A stretch of DNA of 64,000 bases from Alphaproteobacteria bacterium (GCA_024413465.1 JAKSVU010000006.1:1-64000); one strand, 5' to 3'; positions 38,212 to 48,682 are shown, counted from the stretch's first letter. Program-made: numbers and translations. The notes: generated from the sequence alone by a model not told the origin.

Positions 38212-39635
38212 ACAAAATCATTCTTCTTTTTTTGATTTTTTTTTCAAATTCCGTTTTTGCCCACACGGAACACTTTAGTTCGCAAAAACCTATTAATTAT
38301 GATTCATTAAAAGAAATTGCTTTTCTTACTTCAAAAGCTCAGAGCCACTATAGATTTAAAAAAATACCAAAAATCATTATAATGCCTCGAACTTATAATG
38401 AAAAAAATGAAAAATTATTCACAGCTGGTTTTGCTTCCATTTTAAAAGCAAGATCTTTTATCAATAACGTCATATTAATCAGTTCTTCTAATCAAGATGA
38501 TCGTTTTGGTTTTTCCATGACTTCTGCTGATATTTGGGATATTGATGATTTTGAATACAAAATCAACACCACCCTTATTAATAAATTAAGGAAAATTCAA
38601 GGAGCTGACGCAGATGATGCCGCTCACCATGAAGAGTTAGCATTCGAACCTATTTTACCATATATCGCTACTCTTCTAAAAAAAGAGGTTATGATTACGC
38701 CCCTTTTAATTGATAACGCAAGTTATGAACAAATTTCTGATATTTTAGATATTCTTTGGGGAGGACCAGAAACTCTTGTCATCATTTTGACAGATTTAGG
38801 AACAGCTGAAAATGAATATGATGCCGTTGTCCCTAGTCAGCTTGCTTTAACGAAATTAAATCGTCAAATTTCAAAAAAAATGTATTCTGCTCCAGATTTA
38901 ATGGAAAATTTAATTCGGTATTTTTCAAGAAAATCCGTTGAAATTGAATGTTTTGATACAACTTATGCCAAAGAAACGGGATTTGGCACGTTTGGTGTAT
39001 TTGAAACATTTGAAAAGAAAGAATTGAATAAATACGAAGACGTTTTCAAAGAACATTCTGCAGAATTATTTGACATTGCTACAAAATCGATTATGCACGG
39101 ATATAATTGGGGAAATTATTTACGACCAAAAACAGACAAGTATGACAAAGAATTATTAAAGAAAACGGCAACGATGGTCACCTTGTATAAAGATGGAAAA
39201 ATCGTTGGGGTTTCTGGTTCAAAAGAGCCAACTCGTTCTCTTATTGAGGACGTTTCTTACAATGCTTTTCAAGCAGCCTTAAAAGACCGTAGATTTTATC
39301 CTCTTTCCAAAAAAGATATTGTTAAAACAGAAATGACGATTTCAATTTTAACATCCCCTATTCCATTAAAATTTTTAGATGAAGAAAATTTGCTCTCTCA
39401 AATTCAGCCGAAAAAAGATGGAATTATTTTAAGAGAAAGAACAAACAAGGCTGTTTTTTTACCACAATTATGGGACCAATTTGAACATCCTATCGATTTT
39501 TTAAATCACCTTAAACAAGCCGCTGGATTTGATAAAGATTATTTTTCACCAACGATCAAATTTTATAAATTTGACGTTTTATCAATTTCAAGCGGTGATT
39601 TAGATTCACCAACATCTATTTGGGAAAAGAAATGA
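38208..39635 (+). CDS. Secreted Memo-AMMECR1 fusion protein
   Basis: 475 residues. A signal peptide (MNKIILLFLIFFSNSVFA) is followed by a Memo-like domain (about 35-285) and an AMMECR1 domain (about 290-460: VTLYKDGKIVGVSGSKEP, LIEDVSYNAFQAALKDRR, ILTSPIPL, KKDGIILRERTNKAVFLPQLW). Usual Memo domains carry histidines in PHAGY, SHH and SDFSHY contexts; here these read MPRTYNE, SSSNQ and TDLGTAEN, and the AMMECR1 GCIG core reads GVSGS, so metal or active residues are largely lost. Memo and AMMECR1 proteins are normally cytoplasmic; this one appears exported. It is coupled to znuA and the Nudix gene by ATGA overlaps at both ends, hinting at a link to metals. Confidence 0.8.
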   Translation: MNKIILLFLIFFSNSVFAHTEHFSSQKPINYDSLKEIAFLTSKAQSHYRFKKIPKIIIMPRTYNEKNEKLFTAGFASILKARSFINNVILISSSNQDDRFGFSMTSADIWDIDDFEYKINTTLINKLRKIQGADADDAAHHEELAFEPILPYIATLLKKEVMITPLLIDNASYEQISDILDILWGGPETLVIILTDLGTAENEYDAVVPSQLALTKLNRQISKKMYSAPDLMENLIRYFSRKSVEIECFDTTYAKETGFGTFGVFETFEKKELNKYEDVFKEHSAELFDIATKSIMHGYNWGNYLRPKTDKYDKELLKKTATMVTLYKDGKIVGVSGSKEPTRSLIEDVSYNAFQAALKDRRFYPLSKKDIVKTEMTISILTSPIPLKFLDEENLLSQIQPKKDGIILRERTNKAVFLPQLWDQFEHPIDFLNHLKQAAGFDKDYFSPTIKFYKFDVLSISSGDLDSPTSIWEKK

Positions 39636-40048
39636 AAAATTTATTCGTCGTTGCAGCTGCGTTATTCAATGAAAAAGATCAACTTCTACTTGCTCAAAGA
39701 CCTGCTGGAAAAAATTTAGCTGGTTTTTGGGAATTTCCAGGTGGAAAAATTGAACCGGATGAATCTCCAGAAGATGCTATTATTCGGGAATTATCCGAAG
39801 AATTGAATATTACTTTATCAAAAACAGACTTAATTCCTACCACTTTCATTTCTCATACCTACGAACAATTTCAGCTCGTAATGCCATTATTTGTCTGTAA
39901 AAAATGGTCTGGCACGATAAAATGCATGGAAAATCAACAGATTGATTGGGTTGATTTATATGATTCCCGTTTATTTGATTCTCATCCTCCTGCACCTGCT
40001 GATATTCGTCTCATAAATTTTTTGAAAAAAATTTATAAAATCCTTTGA
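39632..40048 (+). CDS. mutT: Nudix hydrolase, MutT-like (8-oxo-dGTP diphosphatase)
   Basis: 138 residues from the ATG at 39632, overlapping the previous stop. The Nudix box is visible as GGKIEPDESPEDAIIRELSE with an adjacent ELNI, after RPAGKNLAGFWEFP, the pattern of MutT/(8-oxo)dGTP hydrolases. It cleans oxidised nucleotides. The operon with znuA and the Memo-AMMECR1 gene may be only historical. Confidence 0.9.
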   Translation: MKNLFVVAAALFNEKDQLLLAQRPAGKNLAGFWEFPGGKIEPDESPEDAIIRELSEELNITLSKTDLIPTTFISHTYEQFQLVMPLFVCKKWSGTIKCMENQQIDWVDLYDSRLFDSHPPAPADIRLINFLKKIYKIL

Positions 40049-40104
40049 TTTCAAAAAAATAAACTTCTATGATAGAAAAAATAATTATTTTTTGAGTTAA
40101 CCCC

Positions 40105-40668
40105 ATGACCGACACTTTTAAGAAAAAAATCCCAAATTATCTCACGTATTTGCGTATAATTGCTATTCCTTTTGTGATTGCTAGTTTTTATTTTGAACAA
40201 AAATATTGGACAATTACAGGGTTTTCTTTGTTTATTTTAGCATCTATTACGGATTACTTTGACGGATATCTTGCTCGTAAATTCAAAAGTACGTCTACCA
40301 TTGGAAGAATGTTAGATCCTATTGCTGACAAATTATTAGTTGCTGCAACCTTGTTGTTATTGGCTGGTTTTGGAAAATTAGGTGGATATGGATTAATTGC
40401 TGCCGTTATTATTTTGTTGCGTGAAATTTTGGTATCAGGCTTGCGTGAATATTTATCTTCCCTTCAAATTGGTTTACCTGTTACACGTTTAGCAAAATGG
40501 AAAACAGGTTTTCAAATGTGTGCTATCCCTTTATTGATTGTTGCAGATATAACACCAGAACAATGGCATGTTTTTGATATTGGTTTATACAGCTTATGTG
40601 TAGCAGCCTGTTTGACAATTATTACCGGGTACGATTATTTGCGTGTTGGTTTAAAACATCTTGATTAA
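40105..40668 (+). CDS. pgsA: CDP-diacylglycerol--glycerol-3-phosphate 3-phosphatidyltransferase
   Basis: 187 residues, an inner-membrane CDP-alcohol phosphatidyltransferase that makes phosphatidylglycerol phosphate. The family motif is visible as ITDYFDGYLARKFKSTSTIG followed by MLDPIADKLL. Four to five hydrophobic segments. It follows the Nudix gene by 56 bases and overlaps the start of the PAS protein gene. Confidence 0.95.
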   Translation: MTDTFKKKIPNYLTYLRIIAIPFVIASFYFEQKYWTITGFSLFILASITDYFDGYLARKFKSTSTIGRMLDPIADKLLVAATLLLLAGFGKLGGYGLIAAVIILLREILVSGLREYLSSLQIGLPVTRLAKWKTGFQMCAIPLLIVADITPEQWHVFDIGLYSLCVAACLTIITGYDYLRVGLKHLD

Positions 40669-42331
40669 CGCATTAGATCATATTCTTGCTCGATTTTATT
40701 TATATGCGTTTAACTTCCCAAAAACGATGTTTTTTTTGTTGGTTTGTTTTTGTGTTTTATTTATTTATACGCTTTACAGATTAAAAAATTTTTCAAACGA
40801 AAAAAAAGCTCTTGTCTCTAAAATCAACGTCCTTTTTAATGCAATCGAAACACAGCACGATGGCTATTATTTATGGATTTATGATGAATTTGGTTTTTTA
40901 AAACAAACGCATTGTTCTAGACGCCTTTCTGTTTTATTGGATTTAAAAGACGGAATGGAATCTAAATTTGAAACGGTTTTAGCAAAATTTGATACAGAAA
41001 GTTCTCAATTTTTATCAAAAGCTGTTGCAGATATGCGATTAGACCATTCTCCTTTTGATTTACATCTAATTTATAACAATAAAAAATTTGTGATTTCAGG
41101 TCATCAAGTTCAATATTCAAAACAACTTCCTTTAATTGATATTGTTTGGTTTTCAGATATTACAGAAAATGAACTTGAAATCGATCGTCTAAACAACGTT
41201 GTTTCAGAATTGAAATATAAAAATTCTGTTGATGAATGTTTATTTAATTCTTTTCCTTTTCCTGTTTGGACAAGGAATAGTGAATTACAAATTTCAAATT
41301 GTAACGAAGCCTATTTAAAAGCAACCCACGCAGAAAATTTGAACGAAGTCGTTAATTCAAACATCGAACTCGTTTATGATCAAGATCCTCGTCAAGCAAA
41401 AGTTTTTGCTTCCCGTGTTCGTTCCGCCGGGAAAATGAAAATGATAAACGAATATGCGGTCATGAGCGGAAAAAGACGGCGTGTCGAAGTTTTTGAAATT
41501 CCATTGCCAGATCGTCAAACTTTTGGTTTTGTCAACGACATCACTCCTTTACAAGAAGCTCTTGATGAAATTCAAAGAAACAATGAAGCTCATGATGCCG
41601 TTTTGGAACATTTGAAAACAGCCATCGCTATTTTTGATGAAAATACACGATTAAAATATTATAACGTTTCTTTCGTAAACTTATGGGATTTAGAAGTTAG
41701 TTGGTTAGACAGTTCACCGACATATACTCAATTTTTAGACGTTTTAAGAGAAAAAAGAAAATTACCGGAAAAACGCGTCTTTGAAAAATACCGTAAATCA
41801 GAATTAGAAAACTTTACGAATTTACCTTCTCAAAAATCAGAAGAAATGACTTTACAAAGTGGAATGGTTTTATACAGAACAATTACACCTCATCCTATGG
41901 GAGGATTGTTCTTTACCTATGATGATGTCACTGGAACTTTATCCAAAGAAAAAGACGTTATTTTGATGAATGAAAATTACCAAATGATTTTGAATCAAAT
42001 TGATATTGCCATTGCTGTTTTTGGACAAGATACAAAACTTAAACAAACAAACAAGGCTTATCAAGATTTATGGCAATTAAATTCAGAAGAACAACTTGGA
42101 ATTTTTGATATCATAGATCAACAAGAAAAATTTTTTGGTGAAAATTGGAAAAGTATTCGAAAAGAAATCAAAGCCGTTATTTCTACCAGATCTGGAGAAG
42201 TTTTCCAAATCACTAGAACAGATGGCAAAATTTTAGAGTTTTCAGCTCATAAATTGCCAGACCGCGGTACTCTGTTGATGTATCGGGAATTATTAGCCAT
42301 CAAAGCCACTGTTCAAGGAAACGTAGATTAA
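40661..42331 (+). CDS. Membrane PAS-domain protein lacking a kinase domain
   Basis: 556 residues if the TTG at 40661 is the start (overlapping pgsA by 8 bases); an ATG at 40728 would remove part of the N terminus. One membrane segment (FPKTMFFLLVCFCVLFIYTLY) is followed by three to four PAS-like modules. Two of them carry the pattern TAIAIFDENTRLKYYNVSFVNLW and IAIAVFGQDTKLKQTNKAY, which I associate with alphaproteobacterial PAS sensor kinases. The protein ends after the last PAS module (LLAIKATVQGNVD) with no HisKA or ATPase domain. It could be a truncated kinase, a scaffold or a sensor acting through protein contacts. No kinase fragment lies downstream. Confidence 0.75.
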   Translation: MINALDHILARFYLYAFNFPKTMFFLLVCFCVLFIYTLYRLKNFSNEKKALVSKINVLFNAIETQHDGYYLWIYDEFGFLKQTHCSRRLSVLLDLKDGMESKFETVLAKFDTESSQFLSKAVADMRLDHSPFDLHLIYNNKKFVISGHQVQYSKQLPLIDIVWFSDITENELEIDRLNNVVSELKYKNSVDECLFNSFPFPVWTRNSELQISNCNEAYLKATHAENLNEVVNSNIELVYDQDPRQAKVFASRVRSAGKMKMINEYAVMSGKRRRVEVFEIPLPDRQTFGFVNDITPLQEALDEIQRNNEAHDAVLEHLKTAIAIFDENTRLKYYNVSFVNLWDLEVSWLDSSPTYTQFLDVLREKRKLPEKRVFEKYRKSELENFTNLPSQKSEEMTLQSGMVLYRTITPHPMGGLFFTYDDVTGTLSKEKDVILMNENYQMILNQIDIAIAVFGQDTKLKQTNKAYQDLWQLNSEEQLGIFDIIDQQEKFFGENWKSIRKEIKAVISTRSGEVFQITRTDGKILEFSAHKLPDRGTLLMYRELLAIKATVQGNVD

Positions 42332-42336
42332 TTCCA

Positions 42337-42417
42337 TTTTTTCACCTCACCCTGTAGGGAAATGACATTATTTTATTGGCGAAATTTTAATGCCCCTTAC
42401 GGAAATTGGTGAGAGGT
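42337..42417. repeat. Palindromic intergenic element, copy B
   Basis: It starts TTTTTTCACCTCACCCTGTA, nearly identical to the start of the element at 31490, and ends GGTGAGAGGT, roughly inverted to TTCACCTCACC. It lies between the convergent ends of the PAS and AmpG-like genes, as copy A lies between two convergent ends. Confidence 0.5.
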
Positions 42418-42436
42418 AAATACTGTCCCCGTTTCC

Positions 42437-43675
42437 TTAATTATATTTCTTCATTTTTCTATTCAAGAAATATAAAATAAGTAAACTAGGCAAACTTAAA
42501 AAAGCAGTCAAAACAAAGAATAGTGCCCATCCCATTGCTTGAACCAAAAAACCACTTGATGCAGATAAAACGTCTCGAGGTAAAGCCATTACAGACGATA
42601 ACAAAGCATATTGCGTTCCTGTATAGCTTTTATTACATAAAGACGACATATACGCTACAAAAGCGGAAGTTGCCATTCCTGATGCCATATTATCTGAAAT
42701 AATAGAAATATTTAGCCATAAGAAACTTTGTTCATTTAATGACAAAACTGCAAATGGTAAATTAGAAATTCCTTGTAACATACCACAAATAATCAAAGAT
42801 TTTATGATTCCTACGCGGACGATTAAGGCTCCCCCCAAAAATCCACCCAATAAAGTAGCAACAATTCCCCAAACTTTTACAACCGCTGCAATTTGAGTTT
42901 TAGTAAATCCCAATTCCAAATAAAGTTTTGGTGTAACCGTTCCAAGTGTTGTTTCACACAATTTATAAGTTAGTAAAAACAATAAAATCAACAACCATCC
43001 TGGCTTTTTAAAAAAGTCTGCCAATGGCTCAACGACCGCATTTTTAAAAGAAATTTTTTCAGTAGGTGTATATTCTGGTTCTTTGACTTTGAAAAAAATC
43101 AACATCACAATCAAAAAAGACAGACCTATAATTTGATAAACTGCAGTCCATCCTAGATGATCTGCCATCAATAAAGCCCCTGCACCAGCTATTAACATCC
43201 CTATACGATATCCAAAAACGTAAGTAGCAGAAGCAGCTCCTTGTTCTGATTTATCAAAATATTCAATTCTGAAAGCATCTAAGACGATATCTTGAGAAGC
43301 AGAAAAAAAGGCAACACATATCGCTAAAACAGCAGTCATAGACGGATTTTGGAGTGGTTTTGTCGCTACTAATCCAATCAATGAACACATAATCAAAAAT
43401 TGGCACAAAAGTCCCCAGGATTTACGACGGCCTAATTTGTCCGTTAAAAAAGGAATTTTGCCACGATCAATAAGTGGAGCCCATAAAAATTTAAAACTGA
43501 ACGGCAAACGAACCAATGAAAACATTGCGACCGTTTTTACGTTCAATCCGATGTCCGATAACCAAAAGGATAACGTTGAAAAAACCATAATAAATGGTAA
43601 CGCACTATAAAGCCCTAAAATCATCATTACGATCATTTTAGGGGATTTATAGACTGAAAATGGATTTTTAACCAT
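42437..43675 (-). CDS. MFS permease, AmpG-like
   Basis: 412 residues, about twelve hydrophobic segments. AmpG-family features: GLYSALPFIMVFSTLSFWLS at the N terminus, FSFKFLWAPLIDR, LGRRKSWGLLCQ and ASQDIVLDAFRIEYF. AmpG imports anhydro-muropeptides for cell-wall recycling; closely related members move other compounds, so the substrate is probable only. Its start overlaps the typA end by 8 bases. Confidence 0.88.
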   Translation of the reverse strand: MVKNPFSVYKSPKMIVMMILGLYSALPFIMVFSTLSFWLSDIGLNVKTVAMFSLVRLPFSFKFLWAPLIDRGKIPFLTDKLGRRKSWGLLCQFLIMCSLIGLVATKPLQNPSMTAVLAICVAFFSASQDIVLDAFRIEYFDKSEQGAASATYVFGYRIGMLIAGAGALLMADHLGWTAVYQIIGLSFLIVMLIFFKVKEPEYTPTEKISFKNAVVEPLADFFKKPGWLLILLFLLTYKLCETTLGTVTPKLYLELGFTKTQIAAVVKVWGIVATLLGGFLGGALIVRVGIIKSLIICGMLQGISNLPFAVLSLNEQSFLWLNISIISDNMASGMATSAFVAYMSSLCNKSYTGTQYALLSSVMALPRDVLSASSGFLVQAMGWALFFVLTAFLSLPSLLILYFLNRKMKKYN

Positions 43676-45506
43676 CGACAGATTCGTTTAATTGAGCCAA
43701 TCTATTTGCTTCACGTTTACGCAAATTTGTATCTAAAATTGCTTTACGTAAACGGAAAGTTTTTGGTGTGACTTCAACAAGTTCATCTTCTTGAATATAA
43801 GCTAAAGCTTCTTCCAAACTCATTTTGCGAGGAGGAACTAATTGGATGTTTTCATCTTTGGCTGCAGCACGAATATTCGTCAAATGTTTCGTTTTGATTG
43901 GGTTGACTTCAATATCATTTGATTTGGTATGTTCACCAACAATCATTCCCTCGTAAACAGCATCACCCGGATCAACAAACATTGGACCACGATCTTCTAA
44001 TTTCCATAAAGCGTATGCAACTGCTTCGCCATTATCAGTAGAAACAAGTGTTCCAACGCTACGACCTGGAATTGTTCCTTTGTATGGTTCATAGCTGTGG
44101 AACATCTTATTCATCACACCTGTTCCACAGGTATTTGTCAAAAATTGAGAATGGTAACCAATCAAAGCACGAGAAGGTGCCAAGAAAGTAATACGCGTTT
44201 TTCCACCACCAGATGGACGCATATCTGTCATTTCTGCACGTCTTGCCCCTAAGGTCTCACAAACTGTTCCAACGTATTGATCATCAACGTCAACGACAAC
44301 TTCTTCAATTGGTTCTAATTTTTTACCGGAAACAGGATCCGTTTGGTAGACAACGTGTGGACGACTGATAGATAATTCAAAACCTTCACGGCGCATTTGT
44401 TCAATCAAAATACCTAGTTGTAATTCACCACGCCCTGCAACTTCGAAAGCATCTGTTGAACCTGTTCTGGAAACTTTCAAAGCTACGTTTCCTTCAGCTT
44501 CTTTCAATAATCTGTCCCAAATAACGCGAGATGTTACTTTTTCACCTTCCGTTCCAGCTAAAGGAGACGTATTGATTGAAAAAGTCATTGCCAAAGTAGG
44601 AGGATCAATTGGTTGAGCAGGAATAGCCGTGGTAACTGAGGTATCACAAAGCGTATCAGCCACTGTTGCCTTCGTTAATCCAGCAATAGCAACGATATCC
44701 CCGGCAGAAGCTTCTTCTAAACCAACGCGTTTAACACCACGATAAGCTAAAATTTTGCTGACACGAGCTGTTTCTATCGTTTTACCAGAACGATCAATTG
44801 CTTTAATCGTTTGGTTTACTTTAACATTTCCTGAATGGATTTTTCCTGTTAAAATTCTGCCCACGAACGGATCATTTTCAATTGTCGTTGCTAACAAAGT
44901 AAATGGAGCATTTGGATCACATTTTGGAGGTGGAACGAATTTCATAATCGCATCGAACAAAGGTTCTATATTTTTGCGTTCATCTTTTTCCAAATCATTG
45001 ACAGCCCAACCTTCACGACCAGAAGCAAACAAAACAGGGAAATCTAATTGTTCATCCGTAGCATCTAATGAAGCAAATAAATCGAATACTTCTTCATAAA
45101 CTTCCATTGGACGAGCATCTTGACGGTCAACTTTGTTAATTAAAACGATAGGTTTTAATCCTAATTTCAATGCCTTACCAACAACAAATTTTGTTTGAGG
45201 TAATGGACCTTCTGCAGCATCAACCAAAACAACGGCAGAATCAACCATATCCAAAATACGTTCAACTTCACCACCAAAATCAGCGTGCCCCGGGGTGTCA
45301 ACAATATTGATACGGGTGCCTTTCCATTCAATTGACGTACATTTTGCCAAAATCGTAATACCACGTTCACGCTCTAAGTCATTTGAATCCATAACACGAT
45401 CAGCAACAACCTGATTATCACGAAAAGTCCCACTTTGACGAAGCATCGTATCGACTAACGTCGTTTTACCATGGTCAACGTGAGCAATAATAGCAACATT
45501 ACGCAT
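43668..45506 (-). CDS. typA: Ribosome-associated GTPase TypA/BipA
   Basis: 612 residues, typical length. GTPase motifs [29 protein letters not shown] and [10 protein letters not shown] at the N terminus, then EF-G-like domains and the TypA C-terminal region ([20 protein letters not shown], ending [10 protein letters not shown]). It binds the ribosome and helps 50S assembly and stress growth. It heads a small operon with the AmpG-like gene; a predicted promoter lies 42 bases upstream. Confidence 0.98.
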   Translation of the reverse strand: MRNVAIIAHVDHGKTTLVDTMLRQSGTFRDNQVVADRVMDSNDLERERGITILAKCTSIEWKGTRINIVDTPGHADFGGEVERILDMVDSAVVLVDAAEGPLPQTKFVVGKALKLGLKPIVLINKVDRQDARPMEVYEEVFDLFASLDATDEQLDFPVLFASGREGWAVNDLEKDERKNIEPLFDAIMKFVPPPKCDPNAPFTLLATTIENDPFVGRILTGKIHSGNVKVNQTIKAIDRSGKTIETARVSKILAYRGVKRVGLEEASAGDIVAIAGLTKATVADTLCDTSVTTAIPAQPIDPPTLAMTFSINTSPLAGTEGEKVTSRVIWDRLLKEAEGNVALKVSRTGSTDAFEVAGRGELQLGILIEQMRREGFELSISRPHVVYQTDPVSGKKLEPIEEVVVDVDDQYVGTVCETLGARRAEMTDMRPSGGGKTRITFLAPSRALIGYHSQFLTNTCGTGVMNKMFHSYEPYKGTIPGRSVGTLVSTDNGEAVAYALWKLEDRGPMFVDPGDAVYEGMIVGEHTKSNDIEVNPIKTKHLTNIRAAAKDENIQLVPPRKMSLEEALAYIQEDELVEVTPKTFRLRKAILDTNLRKREANRLAQLNESVDG

Positions 45507-45547
45507 TGAAAAAATCTCTTTCTAAATAACAATAAAAAACTGTTTCT

Positions 45548-45575
45548 GTCATACTTTTTTTTTTCAAAAAGTCAA
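45548..45575 (-). promoter_or_regulatory. Predicted sigma70 promoter of typA
   Basis: Minus strand: TTGACT (45575-45570) and TATGAC (45553-45548), spacer 16 bases. Further TTGACA copies at about 45590-45596 and 45635-45640 lie upstream within repeated TATTGACAAAAA segments; these may be alternative -35 boxes or repeated binding sites shared with the divergent Cys-rich gene. Confidence 0.4.
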
Positions 45576-45689
45576 TAAAAATACGGCTTTTTGTCAATAA
45601 AATTTAACAATAACCTAGTGTTTTCATTTTACTTTTTGTCAATATTAGACTAAAATAGTCTTAAGAAAAAGAGTGACGGAGTTTCCATA

Positions 45690-47405
45690 ATGAAAAATAT
45701 CCTTTTGATTTTACTGGCAATCTTATTTATGAATCCTTCTTCCGCAGATGCAAAATCTGTAAAATTAGGACAAAAAAATGGTGAAAGTGTTTCTAGAGCT
45801 ACAGATTCTTCAAGAGGAACCTTTACGCGTGATACAACCGGTTCTAGTGTGGTTTGTAACACTCATACAGACTGTGCACCTGACCAAAAATGCGAAAGTC
45901 ATTATTGTCAATCTTTATGCCGTAATGGAACGGATGCAGTTGAATCATTAAATGGAGATCCGACACCTCACTGTCCTGATTACCCAACAACACCAACTTG
46001 CTACGTTGATACATCGACCAGATCATCTTATTGCGGTTGTTCAGATGACACTTGTACGCCAGGATCAAAATGTGAACTCGTCAGTACTAGAAAACAATGC
46101 AAATTCTGTTCTAAAAAAACATCAGGTGACAGTTCAACAAATTCATCTGTAGATGCATGTGGTTGTCCATCCGGAAAATATCCAAACGGAACAGGACAAT
46201 GCGTAACCTGTCCAAACGATTATTATTGTGGAGCTAGTGAACGCTGCTATTCTCCTGGAACAGTTGCTTCAAAATGTGTTCCTTTAAAATGTGAAACAGG
46301 TTCTATCGTTGATCACAATTGTCAAGACTGTGACGTTGATAAGTGTATTAAATGCTCTGCTGACACTTCAATTTGCGAAGCTTGTAAGGATGGTTATCAC
46401 TTAACCGAAAGCAATGCTTGCGTTCAATGTGCTGCTGATCAGTATTGGGATGAATCATCTAAACAGTGTAAGCATATTGAAGGATGTATTGAAGCCAACC
46501 AAGACGATAATGATGGAACATGTTTAAAGTGTGATTTTACTTGCACGACGTCAGAATGTAAAACCAATTCATCTTACAGCCAATATGGTGGAACTGGTGT
46601 CTTCGGCGTTGGTGGCGGTAAAGGTTTAGGATATGGATTGTATATCGATGAAGGTGCAGACAGATCTGATAAAAAGCATGTGGATGCCGGTTATTGTATT
46701 TTCTGTCATTTGAAAAGAAATGACACTTTCAATACTTATCACTATTTAACCATTGATGGCAGATGCAAACCTTGCAATGATGGTGATCCTAGTAACAAAT
46801 GCAGAACGTGCGGTTATAGTGCTGAAACAAATATGTTTATATGCAGTTCTTGTAGTGCATCTGGATCAGCTGTTGCCGTTGCCTTTAACGAAGAACAAAC
46901 AAAATGTGTTGACATCACTTGTAAAAATGGAACCTTCTATCGAACTGACGTTTCTTATGAATCAACGCTTAGTCCCGAAGATCCTAAACAACCTGGAAAA
47001 GGCAGAACAGCAGAACAACTTAAAACAGCAACTTGTGTTCCAACTTGTTCATCTCTTGCCGAAGATGTAACCGTACAAGATTCTCCAGATTGTTCTGCTT
47101 ATAATACAAGTAGCAATAATTTTTATGCTATTCCACAAACTAGTGATATCTTCAAAAAATCAATCAATGGTTATGCAGATATGACATGCTATAAATGCAG
47201 TCCTATTTCAATTCCAAAATGTATAACAGCAATCGAAGATAGTACTGGCGAAGTCTGTACAAAATGTGAAACAGGATATACCCCATATTCGAATGGTAAA
47301 AAATGTGGAAACGTTTGTACGTTCACTTCTTGTAATGACGGGTTCAGTAAATCTGCCCCATTGAAGACAAACGTTCAACAAGATACCTGTGCTTGTAATC
47401 TTTAA
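45690..47405 (+). CDS. Secreted cysteine-rich protein with furin-like/VSP-like modules
   Basis: 571 residues with a signal peptide (MKNILLILLAILFMNPSSADA). The mature part is dense in cysteine, in CxxC-type modules like CIKCSADTSICEACKDGY and CVQCAADQYWDESSKQC, which resemble growth-factor-receptor/furin-like repeats of eukaryotic surface proteins (for example Giardia VSPs). A Gly-rich stretch interrupts near residue 305 (YGGTGVFGVGGGKGLGYG). No membrane anchor or sorting signal at the C terminus, which ends in CACNL. It is probably exported to the periplasm or beyond and held by many disulfides. Function unknown; host or surface interaction is inference. Confidence 0.78.
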   Translation: MKNILLILLAILFMNPSSADAKSVKLGQKNGESVSRATDSSRGTFTRDTTGSSVVCNTHTDCAPDQKCESHYCQSLCRNGTDAVESLNGDPTPHCPDYPTTPTCYVDTSTRSSYCGCSDDTCTPGSKCELVSTRKQCKFCSKKTSGDSSTNSSVDACGCPSGKYPNGTGQCVTCPNDYYCGASERCYSPGTVASKCVPLKCETGSIVDHNCQDCDVDKCIKCSADTSICEACKDGYHLTESNACVQCAADQYWDESSKQCKHIEGCIEANQDDNDGTCLKCDFTCTTSECKTNSSYSQYGGTGVFGVGGGKGLGYGLYIDEGADRSDKKHVDAGYCIFCHLKRNDTFNTYHYLTIDGRCKPCNDGDPSNKCRTCGYSAETNMFICSSCSASGSAVAVAFNEEQTKCVDITCKNGTFYRTDVSYESTLSPEDPKQPGKGRTAEQLKTATCVPTCSSLAEDVTVQDSPDCSAYNTSSNNFYAIPQTSDIFKKSINGYADMTCYKCSPISIPKCITAIEDSTGEVCTKCETGYTPYSNGKKCGNVCTFTSCNDGFSKSAPLKTNVQQDTCACNL

Positions 47406-47517
47406 AAACTATTTTACACAGACTATTTAGTAACTTCTACTGTCTCGTAGTAAAAAAATACTTTATACACTCGCGTGGATATGGGTGGTAATGAATAATT
47501 AAAATTACAAGTGAAAA

Positions 47518-48471
47518 TTAAGCTCTTGTCATTGCTAAAAATTTATCAGAACGATCTTTCTTTAATTGTTCTGCTGACAAGCTAGATAATTCAGCTAAAT
47601 GACGATATATCGTATCACCAACAGCATTAATGACTTCTTCACGATGACGATGAGCTCCACCAAAAGGTTCTGGAACGATTTCATCAATCAAATTCAATCT
47701 TTGTAAATCTTGAGCTGTTAAGCACAAAGCTTGAGCTGCCGGTTCCGCCAACGTTGCATCACGCCACAAAATAGAAGCACATCCCTCAGGTGAAATGACA
47801 GAATAAATAGAATTTTCTAACATAAGAATACGATTAGCCGTTGCAATAGCAATTGCTCCACCAGATCCACCTTCACCAATAATGACGCTGATTAAAGGAA
47901 CACCCACTGAAAAACAAGTATCTATCCCTTCTGCAATAGCAGCAGCTTGTCCACGTTCTTCGCCTTCTACACCAGGAAAAGCCCCTGCTGTATCAACGAA
48001 AGTAATGATTGGAATATTAAATCTTTCAGCCAATTTCATCAATCGAACGGCTTTACGATATCCCTCTGGTTTAGCCATTCCGAAATTATGTTTTAGTCGT
48101 GTATCAATATCATGACCTTTTTCTTGGCCAATGACCATAACGGATTTACCACGAAAACGCCCTAAACCACAAACAAAAGCCTCGTCTTCACCAAATAAAC
48201 GATCACCAGCTAAAATTTGAAAATCTTGAATTAAAAAATGGATATAATCTAAACAATGTGGACGATCTTGATGACGAGCCACCTGTGTTTTTTGCCATGC
48301 AGATAAATTTGAATAGATTTGCTTATACAAACGAGCCAATTTTTTTTCTAAACGAGCTAACTCATCTGTCAAATTCACACCGTCAGCAACGTGTTCAACA
48401 CCACGATGCAAATTTTCTATTCTGCCCTCTATCGTGCGTATTTCAGTTTCAAAATCGAGATAATTATCCAT
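47518..48471 (-). CDS. accA: Acetyl-CoA carboxylase carboxyltransferase subunit alpha
   Basis: 317 residues, standard length. Visible features: N-terminal coiled-coil region with [16 protein letters not shown], then [19 protein letters not shown] and the acyl-CoA site region [20 protein letters not shown], then [12 protein letters not shown]. It carboxylates acetyl-CoA with AccD (not in the window) to start fatty-acid synthesis. A 112-base gap separates it from the convergent Cys-rich gene. Confidence 0.98.
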   Translation of the reverse strand: MDNYLDFETEIRTIEGRIENLHRGVEHVADGVNLTDELARLEKKLARLYKQIYSNLSAWQKTQVARHQDRPHCLDYIHFLIQDFQILAGDRLFGEDEAFVCGLGRFRGKSVMVIGQEKGHDIDTRLKHNFGMAKPEGYRKAVRLMKLAERFNIPIITFVDTAGAFPGVEGEERGQAAAIAEGIDTCFSVGVPLISVIIGEGGSGGAIAIATANRILMLENSIYSVISPEGCASILWRDATLAEPAAQALCLTAQDLQRLNLIDEIVPEPFGGAHRHREEVINAVGDTIYRHLAELSSLSAEQLKKDRSDKFLAMTRA

Positions 48472-48682
48472 AAAATCAACCTGCTTTTCTACTGACAGAT
48501 TATAACAATACTTTTGTTTTTCTCAATATATTTCTGTAAAAATCACTTCAAGACTAATATTCCAAAAGCGTCCTATCCTTACAGAAAGAAAAAAAACAAG
48601 ATTTATATTTTTTTTGTAACTTTCTTGCTTATCACTTCGTTACATAGACATAGAGACAACAACAATATCAAGGAGAAGGATC

